Shown: piece after piece, positions 48,830 through 57,695 of the stretch
How the letters are laid out: each line of letters starts with the position of its first letter
Position numbering within the stretch: the first letter of the stretch is position 1
The notes under the pieces: model-generated
Database searches by the model: none
Told to the model about the DNA's origin: nothing
Seen by the model: only the letters and a program-made list of their open reading frames with translations
Translations under genes and position numbers: made by a program
From: Siccirubricoccus soli
GTDB lineage: Bacteria > Pseudomonadota > Alphaproteobacteria > Acetobacterales > Acetobacteraceae
NCBI RefSeq assembly: GCF_024178315.1
Contig: NZ_JAMZIK010000028.1
Location: 1-64,000 of the forward strand
Length of the DNA: 64,000 bases
Reading direction: 5' to 3'

Positions 48830-49411
48830 CGAGCCGTCCCCCCGTTCCCCTTGGCGTTGCCGGCGGCCATTCGGGCCAGAGCCGGGGCCGTGCGCCGGCC
48901 TCCTGCCGGCATCGCCGCGCTCCCGTCCGACGCCTACCAGGCATCCCGCGGTGCCGGCGCCTCGGGCGCTTGCGCCAGGGAAGCTGCGACGCAGCGGCAC
49001 CCGCGCATGGGATGAGCCACCCCGCAGGCGTCGGGTGCTGCCATGCCCGCGACGCCGTTCCACTCAAATGCCGGACGACGACGCCACGCCTGTCGAGGCC
49101 CTGGACCGGCCGCTCAGGGTCTGGGCCACCTGACATAAAGAATATGTCGTATTTGCATCATATGAGCCGCCAGATCGGCGGAAAACTGCAACGCCGCACG
49201 GATTGTTATGGTGGCGCAGCGGGTGGTCCCCTGGCCTGCGCGATCGGGCGGGCCCGGCAGGCGTGACGGCCTGAGGGCGCGGGACCCGCTGGCCGGGGCT
49301 GGCGCCCGGGATGGCTGCGAAGGCGCTGCGCGCAGCCGCCCCTGCCTGCGCGGCTTCCCTCTGGCCAGCCCGGCAAAACGAGGGGCAGCCAAACCGCCCC
49401 CATGGCAGCAG
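48830..49411. other. Decayed intergenic region
   Basis: 582 bp with no supportable gene. The frames present have no family pattern. An AT-rich patch (AAGAATATGTCGTATTTGCATCATATGA, about 49138-49165, in part) contrasts with the surroundings and may be a relic promoter. Confidence 0.45.
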
Positions 49412-51019
49412 CTATTGCGCCGCGAGGTAATCGCGCGCCCCGATCAGCGCAGGATGCGGCATCTCGGCCGAGGCCGCGATCTCGAGCAGCGCGGCGTAAT
49501 GCTGCTTGGCCGCCGCGCGATCGCCGGCCTGGGCCGCGCTAAGGGCCGCGCCATGCACGGCGCGGAACCGCCGCGGCTCGGTCTGCTGCACCGCCTCGTA
49601 TTCCTGCCGCGCCTCGGCGGCGCGGCCTTGCAGCAGCAGCATCTCGGCAAGCTGCTCGCGCGCCGGGAAGAGCGGCCCGGGGGTGACCGGGTGCTTCTCC
49701 GTGGCCGCTTCGCGCGTCGAGGCCTCGGTCATCAGCGCCAGCGCCTGGTCGCGCTCGCCGCGCGCATAGGCCACCCAGCCCTCCGCGGCGACGCGCAGGA
49801 TCTCGACCTGCTCCTGCCAATAGGCGTCGCGGCCGGCGAGCGCGGCCGCGCCCTCCCGCAGCGCGGCGATATCGGGTGCCGCATCCCCCGGACGGCCGGC
49901 GCGGGCGGCGCCGACGGCACGGGCGAATTGCGTCGCCGCATCCACATAGGGGACTCCGAAGGCCCTGGTATCCAGCTTCGCCGCCGCTTCCCAGTCACCC
50001 TGCTCCAGCGCGATGCGGGCCGGCATGGCGCTGAGGGCATAGCCGCCTAGCGGGCGGTCCGGCGTCCAGCCCGCCAACCGCTCCGTCTCCGCCAGCACCC
50101 GCCGCGCCGCCTCCGGCCGGCCGGTCTGCAAATAGGCATAGACCATGTAGTCGAGGGCATGGACCTCGTCGAAGATTTCCTCCCGCGCCCGCGCGGTATC
50201 GGCGGAGCGGCGGTTGGTCGCGATCGACTCCTCCCAGCGCCCGACCCGCGTGAAGATATGCGAGGGCATGTGCAGCGCATGCGGCGCATCGGCGGCAAGA
50301 GTCGCGTAGCGCTCGGCGGCCGGCACGCCCTTGCTGGCGAGCGCCGGCACGTCATAGCTGTGGATCAGGTAATGCGCGACGCCCGGATGCTGCGGGTAGC
50401 GGGCGGCCTGGGCCTCCAGGATCTCCGCGGCGCGGCGCTGCTTCGCATAGCTCTTGTCGGCGGGCGAGGCCGCCATGTCGAGCGAGAGGGCATAGAGGAT
50501 CGCCACCTCGGAATCCTCGGGAAAGCGCGCATGCAGCGCCGCCATCGCCATCTCGTAGCGCTGCAGCCGGACGCGGTGGCCAGGCAGGTCGTCGCTGGCG
50601 AAGATCTCGGAGAGGGCGGCGATGAAGCCGGCCTCTCGTTCGGTCTTCGCGCCGGTGGCGCGGGCGCGGTCGAGCAGCGCCTTGCCTTCCCGCAGATTGG
50701 CGGCGACTGGCGGGGTGAAGGGGTTGTCCAGCAGGGTGATCGCCTGCCCCCAAAGGGCCATGACGCAGCCGGGGTCGCGCTGCGCCGCCTCGCGGAAGGC
50801 GTCGCGGGCCGCCTGATACCAGAAGGAATGCTGCAGCTTCATCCCGGTCTCGAAGGCGGCTGCGGCCTCCGGTGAGCAGGAGACGGGGAAGCTCACCTCC
50901 CCCAGCACCGGGCCGTGCCCGGCATGGCTGTGGTCCTGTGTCGCCTGGGCCCAGGGGCCCATCGGCCACGCGGCAAGCCCGGCCACCAAGCCGAGTTGCA
51001 GCAACTTCGCCTTGTCCAT
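49412..51019 (-). CDS. Secreted tetratricopeptide-repeat protein
   Basis: A 535-residue protein. A signal peptide (KLLQLGLVAGLAAWPMGPWAQA) is followed by a short His-rich stretch (DHSHAGHGP), then TPR-like helix pairs throughout: FWYQAARDAFREAAQRDPGC, VAHYLIHSYDVPALASKGVPAAERYA, APHALHMPSHIFTRVGRWEESI, and C-terminal AEARQEYEAVQQTEPRRFRAVHGAAL. The MPSHIF-RVG-W segment is shared with a family of uncharacterised periplasmic TPR proteins. No enzyme motif is seen. ATG 51019 is used since it starts the signal peptide; the longer in-frame lead is unlikely. Monocistronic. Confidence 0.88.
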   Translation of the reverse strand: MDKAKLLQLGLVAGLAAWPMGPWAQATQDHSHAGHGPVLGEVSFPVSCSPEAAAAFETGMKLQHSFWYQAARDAFREAAQRDPGCVMALWGQAITLLDNPFTPPVAANLREGKALLDRARATGAKTEREAGFIAALSEIFASDDLPGHRVRLQRYEMAMAALHARFPEDSEVAILYALSLDMAASPADKSYAKQRRAAEILEAQAARYPQHPGVAHYLIHSYDVPALASKGVPAAERYATLAADAPHALHMPSHIFTRVGRWEESIATNRRSADTARAREEIFDEVHALDYMVYAYLQTGRPEAARRVLAETERLAGWTPDRPLGGYALSAMPARIALEQGDWEAAAKLDTRAFGVPYVDAATQFARAVGAARAGRPGDAAPDIAALREGAAALAGRDAYWQEQVEILRVAAEGWVAYARGERDQALALMTEASTREAATEKHPVTPGPLFPAREQLAEMLLLQGRAAEARQEYEAVQQTEPRRFRAVHGAALSAAQAGDRAAAKQHYAALLEIAASAEMPHPALIGARDYLAAQ

Positions 51020-51232
51020 TCTTGCCTCCCAGCCCCCGCCGGTCTCGCGGGGTTGCGAGGAGTGTGCACCGGCCGGGCCCACAGCGCCCGGAATTGTCAT
51101 AAAAGTAACACTCAAATTACGGCCGGGCGGAGCTCATACCGGCCGCGCGCGACCTACTGACCGGTGCGGTCCACAGATGCGTGGCCGGTCTGGCCTTGTG
51201 GCTGGCGCGCAGCCGCCACGCCAACCCTGCGC

Positions 51233-51274
51233 GATACCCGGCTTGGCCCGGGAAGACGTCCCGAGCCGGGTATC
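51233..51274 (-). terminator. Hairpin after yraN
   Basis: GATACCCGGCT (51233-51243) pairs with AGCCGGGTATC (51264-51274), an 11-bp perfect stem with an inner CCCGGG/CCCG dyad; its right arm touches the yraN stop. A similar GCCGGGTATC occurs near 47902 beside the IS-disrupted gene. Confidence 0.65.
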
Positions 51275-51656
51275 AGGCATCGCCCAGGCGGAAGGCGTCG
51301 GCAATGCGGCGGACCTCCCCCGCCACATCCACCAGCAGCAGGTCGAAGCGCATGCCGGCCGCGCCATGGCCGGGATGGGCGGCAAGCCAGCACTCCGCCG
51401 CCGCCAGCAGCCGGGCGCGCTGGCGCGGCCGCAGGGCGAAGGCAGCTTCCGCCAGCCGGGCCCGTGCCTTCACCTCGATGAAGGCGAGCAGCCCGTCGCG
51501 CTCGGCGACCAGGTCCAGCTCGCCCGCCGGGGTGCGGATGCGCTGGCCGAGCACGGTCCAGCCCTCCCGCACCAGGGCGGCAGCGGCGGCGCTTTCCGCC
51601 TGCCGCCCGGAGGTCTCGGCGCGGGCGCCGCGCAGCCGCCGCGCCATCCCCTCCAT
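51273..51656 (-). CDS. yraN: YraN / UPF0102 family nuclease-fold protein
   Basis: A 127-residue protein of the YraN family. It has a PD-(D/E)XK endonuclease-like core: EGWTVLGQRIRTPAGELDLVAERDGLLAFIEVKAR, where the GELDLVA Glu/Asp and the EVKxR motif are the putative catalytic residues; a C-terminal helix and strand FDLLLVDV follow. The family is often near rsmI and lipoproteins and its role is unproven, possibly in DNA repair. Here it is translationally coupled (TGATG) to a threonine aldolase gene. Confidence 0.92.
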   Translation of the reverse strand: MEGMARRLRGARAETSGRQAESAAAAALVREGWTVLGQRIRTPAGELDLVAERDGLLAFIEVKARARLAEAAFALRPRQRARLLAAAECWLAAHPGHGAAGMRFDLLLVDVAGEVRRIADAFRLGDA

Positions 51657-52720
51657 CAGGCCGCGAGCGCCTCGCGGATCAGCGCCACCGCCTCCTCGAT
51701 CATCGGCGCGGTGACGTCGAGATGGGTGCAGGCGCGCACCCGGCCGCCGAGGCCGCTGACCGAGACGCCCTTCATCGCCAGCCGCTTCTGCAAGGTAGGC
51801 ACATCGCAGCCGGCGCCCTTCACGTCGAAGAAGACCAGGTTGGTCTCCGGCTCCTCCACCGCCACGCCCGGGATCTGGCGCAGCCCGCGGGCCAGCGCCT
51901 TGGCGTTCGCATGGTCCTCCGCCAGCCGGTCCACATGGTGGTCCAGCGCGTAGAGGCAGGCGGCGGCGCAGATGCCGCCCTGCCGCATGGAGCCGCCGAG
52001 CCGCTGCTTCCAGCGCCAGGCCTGGCCGATGAACTCGCTGCTGCCGCAGAGCACGGCGCCGAGCGGCGCACCGAGCCCCTTGGTGAAGTCCAGCCAGACA
52101 CTGTCATAGGAGGCGACCATGTCCTTCGGCGCCACGCCGGCGGCGACGCAGGCATTCATCAGCCGCGCGCCATCCATATGGGTGGACCAGCCCTGCTCAT
52201 GCGCCACCGCGGCCACGTCGTTGAGCTGCTTGAGCGGCCAGACCTTGCCGCCGCCGATATTCGCCGTCTGCTCCACCTCCAGCAGGCGCTGGGGCGGGTT
52301 GTAGCGGGTCTTCGGGCGGATATTGGCGCGGACCTCATCGGCGGTGAACATCCCGCCGGCGCCCTTCAGCGGCATGATCTGCACGCCGGTGAAGGCGGCA
52401 TGCGCGCCGCCCTCGGAGAAGAGGATGTGCGAGGTCTCATGCGCCACCACCTCATCGCCCTTGCCGCAATGGGTGAGGATGGCGACGACGTTGCACATGG
52501 TGCCGGAGGGCAGGTAGATCGCCGCCTCCTTGCCCATCAGCGCGGCCATGCGGTCGCAGAGGGCGTGGACGGTCGGGTCGTCGCCATGCTGCTCGTCGCC
52601 GACCTCGGCGCGCATCATGGCCTCCTTCATGGCGGCGGTCGGGCGGGTCTGGGTGTCCGAATAAAGGTTGATGCGAACGGGCGGGGCGCCGGCCGGCGGA
52701 CGGGCGGGGGCATGGACCAT
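51656..52720 (-). CDS. ltaE: Threonine aldolase, low-specificity type
   Basis: A 354-residue fold-type I PLP enzyme that splits L-threonine or allo-threonine into glycine and acetaldehyde. Signatures: NLYSDTQTRPTAAMKEAMMRA (the SD-TRP start), VGDEQHGDDPTVHALCDRMA, LPSGTMCNVVAI, HETSHILFSEGGA, MDGARLMNA (PLP Asp), and DFTKGLGAPLGAVLCGS with the Schiff-base Lys. ATG 52720 is used; the pre-sequence AHAPARPPAG-like lead is Pro-rich, so a start a few codons later is possible. It shares one base with yraN. Upstream, 52721-53172 (452 bp) holds only repeats. Confidence 0.94.
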   Translation of the reverse strand: MVHAPARPPAGAPPVRINLYSDTQTRPTAAMKEAMMRAEVGDEQHGDDPTVHALCDRMAALMGKEAAIYLPSGTMCNVVAILTHCGKGDEVVAHETSHILFSEGGAHAAFTGVQIMPLKGAGGMFTADEVRANIRPKTRYNPPQRLLEVEQTANIGGGKVWPLKQLNDVAAVAHEQGWSTHMDGARLMNACVAAGVAPKDMVASYDSVWLDFTKGLGAPLGAVLCGSSEFIGQAWRWKQRLGGSMRQGGICAAACLYALDHHVDRLAEDHANAKALARGLRQIPGVAVEEPETNLVFFDVKGAGCDVPTLQKRLAMKGVSVSGLGGRVRACTHLDVTAPMIEEAVALIREALAA

Positions 52721-52951
52721 GAGCGGGCTTCCGGACTGACAGAGTGCCCCGACCCTGCGGCGAATGCGCGCCGCAGGCAAGGGCCGGGGCGCGTTCGGGA
52801 CGCGAGGAGGCGGGGACCGGCGGGGGATCTTCCTGGACGGGTCGCGGCGCTGCCGCGACAGTGCCGCCGGGGGCTGGTTGCCTCGGCAAGCCGGCCGGCG
52901 TCCGGCCCGGAAAAGACGGGCCGTGGGGCCGCTTTCCGGCAGGCCTCAGAA

Positions 52952-53175
52952 CAATATCCGCGCACGCGGAATCGCCTGAACGGATATTGCTCCGAGAAAC
53001 AGTGCATCTGGAGCAGCTTATCGCCGCCCTGGCGGATCACGTCGTAATCTGCCAGGGCGGCGGCAGGCCCTAGAGCAGATCGCCGTAGGGCGGCATCGCC
53101 CGAAGGCGGGAATCTGCTCTGCAGACAAAGGCTTAGAGCGTTTTCGGTGAACGCATGTAAACCGAAAACGCTCTA
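52952..53175. repeat. Composite of four successive inverted repeats
   Basis: (i) CAATATCCG (52952-52960) with CGGATATTG (52981-52989). (ii) CGCCGCCCTGGC (53022-53033) with GCCAGGGCGGCG (53051-53062). (iii) AGAGCAGAT (53072-53080) with ATCTGCTCT (53112-53120). (iv) TAGAGCGTTTTCGGT (53134-53148) with ACCGAAAACGCTCTA (53161-53175), 15 bp perfect. The last arm contains the stop codon of the VOC gene. The AGAGCAGAT word also occurs at 12161-12169. Confidence 0.8.
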
Positions 53176-53576
53176 GCCCTGTGCCGCCTCCGCTGCCATC
53201 CAGAAAGGCTCCCAGATATGGCCGTCCGGGTCCTCGAAGGCATGGCCGTACATGAAGCCATGATCCTCCGGCGGCCGCGGAACCTGGCCGCCGGCGGCAA
53301 CCGCCTTGGCCACGATCTTATCCACCTCGGCCCGGCTCTCGCAGCTTAGCGCCACCAGCACCTCGCTGCTGGCCTTGGCATCGGCCATCGCCTTTGGGTG
53401 AAGAGGCGGAATTTCTCATGCGTCAGCAGCATGGCATAGTTGTGCTCGCTGATGACCATGCAGGCGGCGGTCGCGTCGGTGAATTGCGGATTGAAGCGGA
53501 AGCCGAGAGCTTCGTAGAAGCGCATGGAGCGGCCGAGATCGGCGACCGGCAGGTTGACGAAGACCTTTCGGGACAA
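53173..53576 (-). pseudogene. VOC-superfamily (glyoxalase/bleomycin-resistance) gene with one-base frameshift
   Basis: From a TTG at 53576, preceded by GGGGGAGGAA, the frame reads SRKVFVNLPVADLGRSMRFY, GFRFNPQFTDATAACMVISE, NYAMLLTHEKFRLFT and then leaves phase. The other phase continues KAMADAKASSEVLVALS, then GFMYGHAFEDPDGHIWEPFWM, the usual VOC C-terminus with the metal Glu. Inserting one C in the short C-run at about 53401 (ACCCAAAGG) would restore a 134-residue protein. It could be a real null mutation, a phase-variable run or a sequencing error. Confidence 0.85.
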
Positions 53577-53590
53577 GCGCGTTCCTCCCC

Positions 53591-54217
53591 CTATTGCGGC
53601 AGCTCGAAATGCCGGCGCCAGGCGGGCGTCAGTTGCGGCCGTGTCGCCACCGCCCGCGCCAGGGATTGCAGCTTCGGACAATGCTCCGGCATCCACGCCT
53701 CGCAGCCCATCCAGCGGGACAGCACGGCGAGGTAGAGATCGGCCAGCGTCGGCCGCCCGCCCAGCAGGAAGGGCGCGGGTGAGATACTGGCCTCGATCAG
53801 CCGCCAGATCTCCTGTGCCATCCCGACGGCGCAGCGGCGGATCGACTCCGGCGCATCGCCGAAGCGGTCCGGGTAATCGTAACGGGTGACGCAGGGATAA
53901 ATCTCGCTCGCCGCCAGCATCATCCAGCGCAGCGCGACGGCGCGACCGGGATCGTCACCCGGCGGCAACAGCCCTGCCGCAGGGTGCCGGGCCTCCAGGG
54001 TCAGCAGGATGGCGGTGCTTTCCGTGACCACCGTGCCGTCCGGCAGGATCAGCGTCGGCACCCGGCCCATGGGGTTGAGCTGGCGGTACCCGGCGGCAAG
54101 CTGCGCGTCGCTGGCCAAGGGCACCGGGCGAAGCTCCGCCTCGGCGCCGATCTCGGCCAGGGCGAGCTCCACGATGGAGGAGCCGGAGCGGCGATCGCCA
54201 TAGAGGATATAGGCCAT
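53591..54217 (-). CDS. Glutathione S-transferase family protein
   Basis: A 208-residue GST. The thioredoxin-fold N-domain (1-80) has AYILYGDRRSGSSIVELALAE with an active-site Ser-type start, NPMGRVPTLILPDGTVVTEST (the cis-Pro and the glutathione-gamma-Glu ES motif), followed by an all-helical C-domain with FLLGGRPTLADLYLAVLSRW (N-capping box). It conjugates glutathione or reduces small organic substrates in the cytoplasm. ATG 54217 gives the family start (MAYILYGD). The 124-bp gap before coq10 and 14-bp gap after the VOC gene suggest a small unit VOC-GST. Confidence 0.93.
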   Translation of the reverse strand: MAYILYGDRRSGSSIVELALAEIGAEAELRPVPLASDAQLAAGYRQLNPMGRVPTLILPDGTVVTESTAILLTLEARHPAAGLLPPGDDPGRAVALRWMMLAASEIYPCVTRYDYPDRFGDAPESIRRCAVGMAQEIWRLIEASISPAPFLLGGRPTLADLYLAVLSRWMGCEAWMPEHCPKLQSLARAVATRPQLTPAWRRHFELPQ

Positions 54218-54341
54218 GGCGGCAGCCTGCCGCACTGCCGCCGCGACCAGCCAACGCAAAGCGGTGATGGGAGGATCACCGCTGCTGATGAATGACGACG
54301 CAAATCAGACACTGGAGGGCGCCCCCCCTCGCGGCACCGCC

Positions 54342-54803
54342 TCAGGCCGGCGCAGTCGCCGGTGGTGCCTGCGGCCGCCCGTAAAGCTGCATCGCCCGGC
54401 GTTCGAAGGCCCGAACCATCAGCCGCACCGCTTCGTTGAACACCGTCCCGATCACCGCCTGCAGCAGGCGGGAGCGGAACTCGAAATCGACGAAGAACTC
54501 CACCTCCGTCCCCATCGGGTGGGGGTGGAAGCGCCAGTGGTTGTTCAGATAGCGAAAAGGGCCGTTGAGGTAGCGGACATGGATATGCCCCGGCCGCTCC
54601 AGCGTGACCTCGCTGCGGAAGCTTTCGCGGAACATCTTGAAGCCGATGGTGAGATCGGCGACCAGCTCGGTCTCGCTTCGGCTCAGGATGCGGGCGCCGA
54701 CGCACCAGGGCAGGAATTCGGGGTAGCGGCGTACATCCGCGACCATGTCGAAAAGCTGCTCCGGCGTGTAGCGGAGCACCTTCCGCTCGGCATGGGTCGG
54801 CAT
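54342..54803 (-). CDS. Coq10/RatA-type START-domain protein
   Basis: A 153-residue START/polyketide-cyclase-fold protein. It begins HAERKVLRYTPEQLFDMVADVRRYPEFLPWCVGARI, the Coq10/RatA signature, and continues LTIGFKMFRESFRSEV, the hydrophobic cavity strands, and WRFHPHPMGTEVEFFVDFEF. In eukaryotes Coq10 binds ubiquinone and aids respiration; in E. coli RatA was described as a 50S-binding toxin. In alphaproteobacteria the gene follows lipA in the pdh operon, as here (TGATG overlap with lipA), favouring a respiratory or lipid-binding role. No antitoxin gene is next to it. Confidence 0.92.
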   Translation of the reverse strand: MPTHAERKVLRYTPEQLFDMVADVRRYPEFLPWCVGARILSRSETELVADLTIGFKMFRESFRSEVTLERPGHIHVRYLNGPFRYLNNHWRFHPHPMGTEVEFFVDFEFRSRLLQAVIGTVFNEAVRLMVRAFERRAMQLYGRPQAPPATAPA

Positions 54804-55807
54804 CAGGCGCCGCGCGACCCGCTGGCGAGTTGCCGTTCCCGCGCCTCCCGCAGCGCGGCGAAGTCGCGGTCGGCATGGTAGCTGCTGCGGGTCAGCGGCG
54901 TCGCCGAGACCAGCAGGAAGCCCTTGGCGCGGGCCAGCCGGGCGTAATCCTCGAACTCGTCCGGGGTCACGAAGCGATCCACCGCCGCATGCTTCACGCT
55001 GGGCTGCAGATACTGGCCGATGGTGAGGAAATCCACCTCGGCGCTGCGCATGTCGTCCATCACCTGCAGCACCTCGATCCGTTCCTCGCCAAGCCCGACC
55101 ATGAGGCCGGATTTGGTGAAGATGGAAGGGTCGAGCTGCTTCACCCGGTCCAGCAGCCGGAGCGAATGGTAGTAGCGGGCACCGGGGCGGATGGTGGGGT
55201 AGAGCTTCGGCACGGTCTCCAGATTGTGGTTGAAGACATCCGGCCGGGCTTCCACCACCACCTCCAGCGCACCGTCCTTGCGCAGGAAATCGGGCGTCAG
55301 CACCTCCACCGTGGTGCCCGGCGCCGCCGCGCGGATGGCGCGGATGGTGGCCGCGAAATGGGCGGCGCCGCCATCGGGCAGGTCGTCCCGGTCCACGCTG
55401 GTGATCACCACATGGCGCAGCCCCAGCTTGGCCACCGCATCGCCGACCCGCCGAGGCTCGTCATGGTCGAGCGCCTTCGGCAGCCCGGTCGCCACATTGC
55501 AGAAGGAGCAGGCGCGGGTGCAGGTCTCGCCCATGATCATCATGGTGGCGTGGCGCTGGGACCAGCACTCCCCGATATTCGGGCAGGCCGCCTCCTCGCA
55601 GACCGTGACCAGCTTGTTGTTCCGCATCAGCGCCCGGGTCTCGTGATAGACCGGGTGCGTCGGCGCCTTCACCCGGATCCAGGAGGGCTTGCGCTGGATG
55701 GGATTGTCCGGACGATGGGCCTTTTCGGGGTGGCGAAGGGGCAGGACCTCCCCCTCCCCCCTTGGGGGCTGCGCCTGGTGCCGGATCTCGATGCGGGTGG
55801 TAGCCAT
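54803..55807 (-). CDS. lipA: Lipoyl synthase
   Basis: A 334-residue radical-SAM enzyme that inserts two sulfurs into protein-bound octanoate. The auxiliary cluster ligands are in [12 protein letters not shown]; the radical-SAM cluster is CTRACSFC (CxxxCxxC). Other signs: [65 protein letters not shown] and the C-terminal [10 protein letters not shown] with the catalytic RSSY. Start ATG 55807 lies 3 bp after lpdA. It provides the lipoyl cofactor for pdhB and pdhC encoded upstream. Confidence 0.98.
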   Translation of the reverse strand: MATTRIEIRHQAQPPRGEGEVLPLRHPEKAHRPDNPIQRKPSWIRVKAPTHPVYHETRALMRNNKLVTVCEEAACPNIGECWSQRHATMMIMGETCTRACSFCNVATGLPKALDHDEPRRVGDAVAKLGLRHVVITSVDRDDLPDGGAAHFAATIRAIRAAAPGTTVEVLTPDFLRKDGALEVVVEARPDVFNHNLETVPKLYPTIRPGARYYHSLRLLDRVKQLDPSIFTKSGLMVGLGEERIEVLQVMDDMRSAEVDFLTIGQYLQPSVKHAAVDRFVTPDEFEDYARLARAKGFLLVSATPLTRSSYHADRDFAALREARERQLASGSRGA

Positions 55808-55810
55808 GGG

Positions 55811-57208
55811 CTAGATATGGATAACCTGCCCATAGGCGTCCAGCACCGCTTCGTGCATCGCCTCCGAAATGGTCGGGTGGGGGAAGACGGTCTCCATCAG
55901 CTCCGCCTCCGTCGTCTCCATCGTCTTGGCGATGGTGTAGCCCTGGATCATTTCCGTGACCTCGGGCCCGGCCATATGGGCGCCCAGCAATTCCCCCGTC
56001 TTCGCGTCGAAGACGGTCTTGATGATGCCCTCCGGCTCGCCCATGGCGATGGCCTTGCCATTGCCGATGAAGGGGAAGCGGCCGACCCGCACTTCATGCC
56101 CCTTCTCCTTGGCCGCCGCCTCGGTCAGCCCGACGCTTGCGACCTGCGGTCGGCAATAGGTGCAGCCGGGGATGACGGAGATATCGAGCGGGTGGGGGTT
56201 CCGGCCGGCGATCGCCTCGACGCAGATCACCCCCTCATGGCTCGCCTTGTGGGCCAGCCAGGGCGGGCCGGTGAGGTCGCCGATGGCATAGACCCCCTTC
56301 TCCCCAGTGCGGCTGTACTCGTCCACCACCACATGGGTGCGGTCCACCTTCACCCCGGTCCCCTCGAGGCCGATATCCTCGACATTGCCGACGATGCCGA
56401 CCGCCGAGATGACCCGGTCCGCCACGATTTCCTGCACCTTCCCGCCGGCCTCGATGATGGCGGTGACGCTGTCCGCGGCTTTGCGCAGCCCCTGGACCTT
56501 GGCGCCGGTCAGCACCTTCATGCCCTGCTTCTGGAAGGATTTCAGGACGAAGGCGCTGATCTCCGCATCCTCCACCGGCAGGATGCGGTCCATCACCTCC
56601 ACCAGCGTCACCTCGGCGCGCAGGTTCAGGTAGAAGCTGGCGAATTCCGCGCCGATGGCGCCGGAGCCGATGACGATGAGCCGCTTCGGCATCCCGGTCG
56701 GCACCATCGCCTCGCGATAGGTCCAGACCAGTTTCCCATCCGGCTCCAGCCCCGGCAGCACCCGGGCGCGGGCGCCGGTGGCGAGGATGATGTGCGGCGC
56801 CGTGAGCTCCGCCACCGGCTTGCCGTCCTTGGTCACGGAGAGCTTGCCCCGGCCGGCCAGCTTGCCCTGGCCGTCGAAGACCGTGACCTTGTTCTTCTTC
56901 ATCAGGAAGCGCACGCCATCCGAAAGCTGCTTGGCCACGGCACGGCTGCGCTTGACGATCTTGCCCAGGTCGAAGCGGATATTGTCCGCGGCGAAGCCAT
57001 AGGCATCCAAATTGTGCAGGAGGTGGTTGATCTCGGAGCTGCGGAGCAGCGCCTTGGTCGGGATGCAGCCCCAATTCAGGCAGATGCCGCCCAGATGCTC
57101 GCGCTCCACCACCGCCGTCTTCATCCCGAGCTGGGCGGCGCGGATGGCCGCCACATAGCCGCCCGGCCCGCCGCCGAGGATGATGACGTCGAATTGCGTG
57201 TCGGCCAT
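55811..57208 (-). CDS. lpdA: Dihydrolipoyl dehydrogenase (E3)
   Basis: A 465-residue FAD/NAD oxidoreductase that reoxidises dihydrolipoyl groups of the PDH complex. FAD site IILGGGPGGYVAAI; redox disulfide in GGICLNWGCIPTKALL (C-x4-C); NAD motif RLIVIGSGAIGAEFASF; second FAD motif YAIGDLTGPPWLAHKA; and active-site base in FPHPTISEAMHEAV (His-x4-Glu). Length is standard. It sits between a GNAT gene (1-bp gap) and lipA (3-bp gap), in the middle of the pdh operon. Confidence 0.98.
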   Translation of the reverse strand: MADTQFDVIILGGGPGGYVAAIRAAQLGMKTAVVEREHLGGICLNWGCIPTKALLRSSEINHLLHNLDAYGFAADNIRFDLGKIVKRSRAVAKQLSDGVRFLMKKNKVTVFDGQGKLAGRGKLSVTKDGKPVAELTAPHIILATGARARVLPGLEPDGKLVWTYREAMVPTGMPKRLIVIGSGAIGAEFASFYLNLRAEVTLVEVMDRILPVEDAEISAFVLKSFQKQGMKVLTGAKVQGLRKAADSVTAIIEAGGKVQEIVADRVISAVGIVGNVEDIGLEGTGVKVDRTHVVVDEYSRTGEKGVYAIGDLTGPPWLAHKASHEGVICVEAIAGRNPHPLDISVIPGCTYCRPQVASVGLTEAAAKEKGHEVRVGRFPFIGNGKAIAMGEPEGIIKTVFDAKTGELLGAHMAGPEVTEMIQGYTIAKTMETTEAELMETVFPHPTISEAMHEAVLDAYGQVIHI

Positions 57209-57209
57209 C

Positions 57210-57695
57210 TCAGCTCTCCTTGCCCGCCAGCGCGCGGAGCGCGTCGCCGCTGAGCCGTTGCAGGGTCCAGCCCTCCCGCGGGAGGGCGCCGATGGATCGG
57301 TAGAAGGCGATGGAGGGCGCGTTCCAGTCCAGCACGTTCCACTCCATGCGAGAGCAGCCCGCCTTCAGCGCCCGCCGCGCCAGATCGGCGAAGATGGCGC
57401 GGCCGAAGCCCCGGCCACGCTGGACAGGATCGACGAAGACATCCTCCACATAGAGCTTCGGCGCGCCGTCGAAGGTGGAGACGGAATAGAACCAGAGGGC
57501 GAAGCCGCAGGGCTGTCCCTCCCAGCGCGCGATCAGCGCCTCCGCCCGCGCCGGGCTGCCGAAGAGGAGGCGGCGGAAGTCGTCCTCCGTCGCTGTTACC
57601 TCATGCAGCAGCTTCTCGTACTCGGCCAGCGCGCGGACGTAATGGAGGACGAGGGGAAGGTCGTCCTCCGTCGCGTCTTCCAGACGCAGGCTCAC
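57210..57695 (-). CDS. GNAT-family acetyltransferase inside the pdh operon
   Basis: A 161-residue GNAT. The acetyl-CoA loop is in [21 protein letters not shown], with [30 protein letters not shown] as the C-terminal part; this resembles the diamine/thialysine acetyltransferase (SSAT-like) subgroup. GTG 57695 overlaps the pdhC stop (GTGA) and its own stop is 1 bp from lpdA, so it is made with E2 and E3. A role in acetylating an amine or lysine using PDH-made acetyl-CoA is possible; no substrate can be read. The longer frames upstream are antisense or shifted pdhC. Confidence 0.9.
   Translation of the reverse strand: MSLRLEDATEDDLPLVLHYVRALAEYEKLLHEVTATEDDFRRLLFGSPARAEALIARWEGQPCGFALWFYSVSTFDGAPKLYVEDVFVDPVQRGRGFGRAIFADLARRALKAGCSRMEWNVLDWNAPSIAFYRSIGALPREGWTLQRLSGDALRALAGKES

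Noticed and set aside
48620-49136. Open frames on the minus strand upstream of the methyltransferase fragment
   Set aside because: Only the stretch after ATG 48829 resembles a protein family; the upstream residues are Arg/Gly noise without conserved segments.
54342-54803. RatA toxin of a RatAB toxin-antitoxin pair
   Set aside because: No RnfH/RatB-like gene follows, and the position after lipA points to the Coq10-like role normal in alphaproteobacteria.
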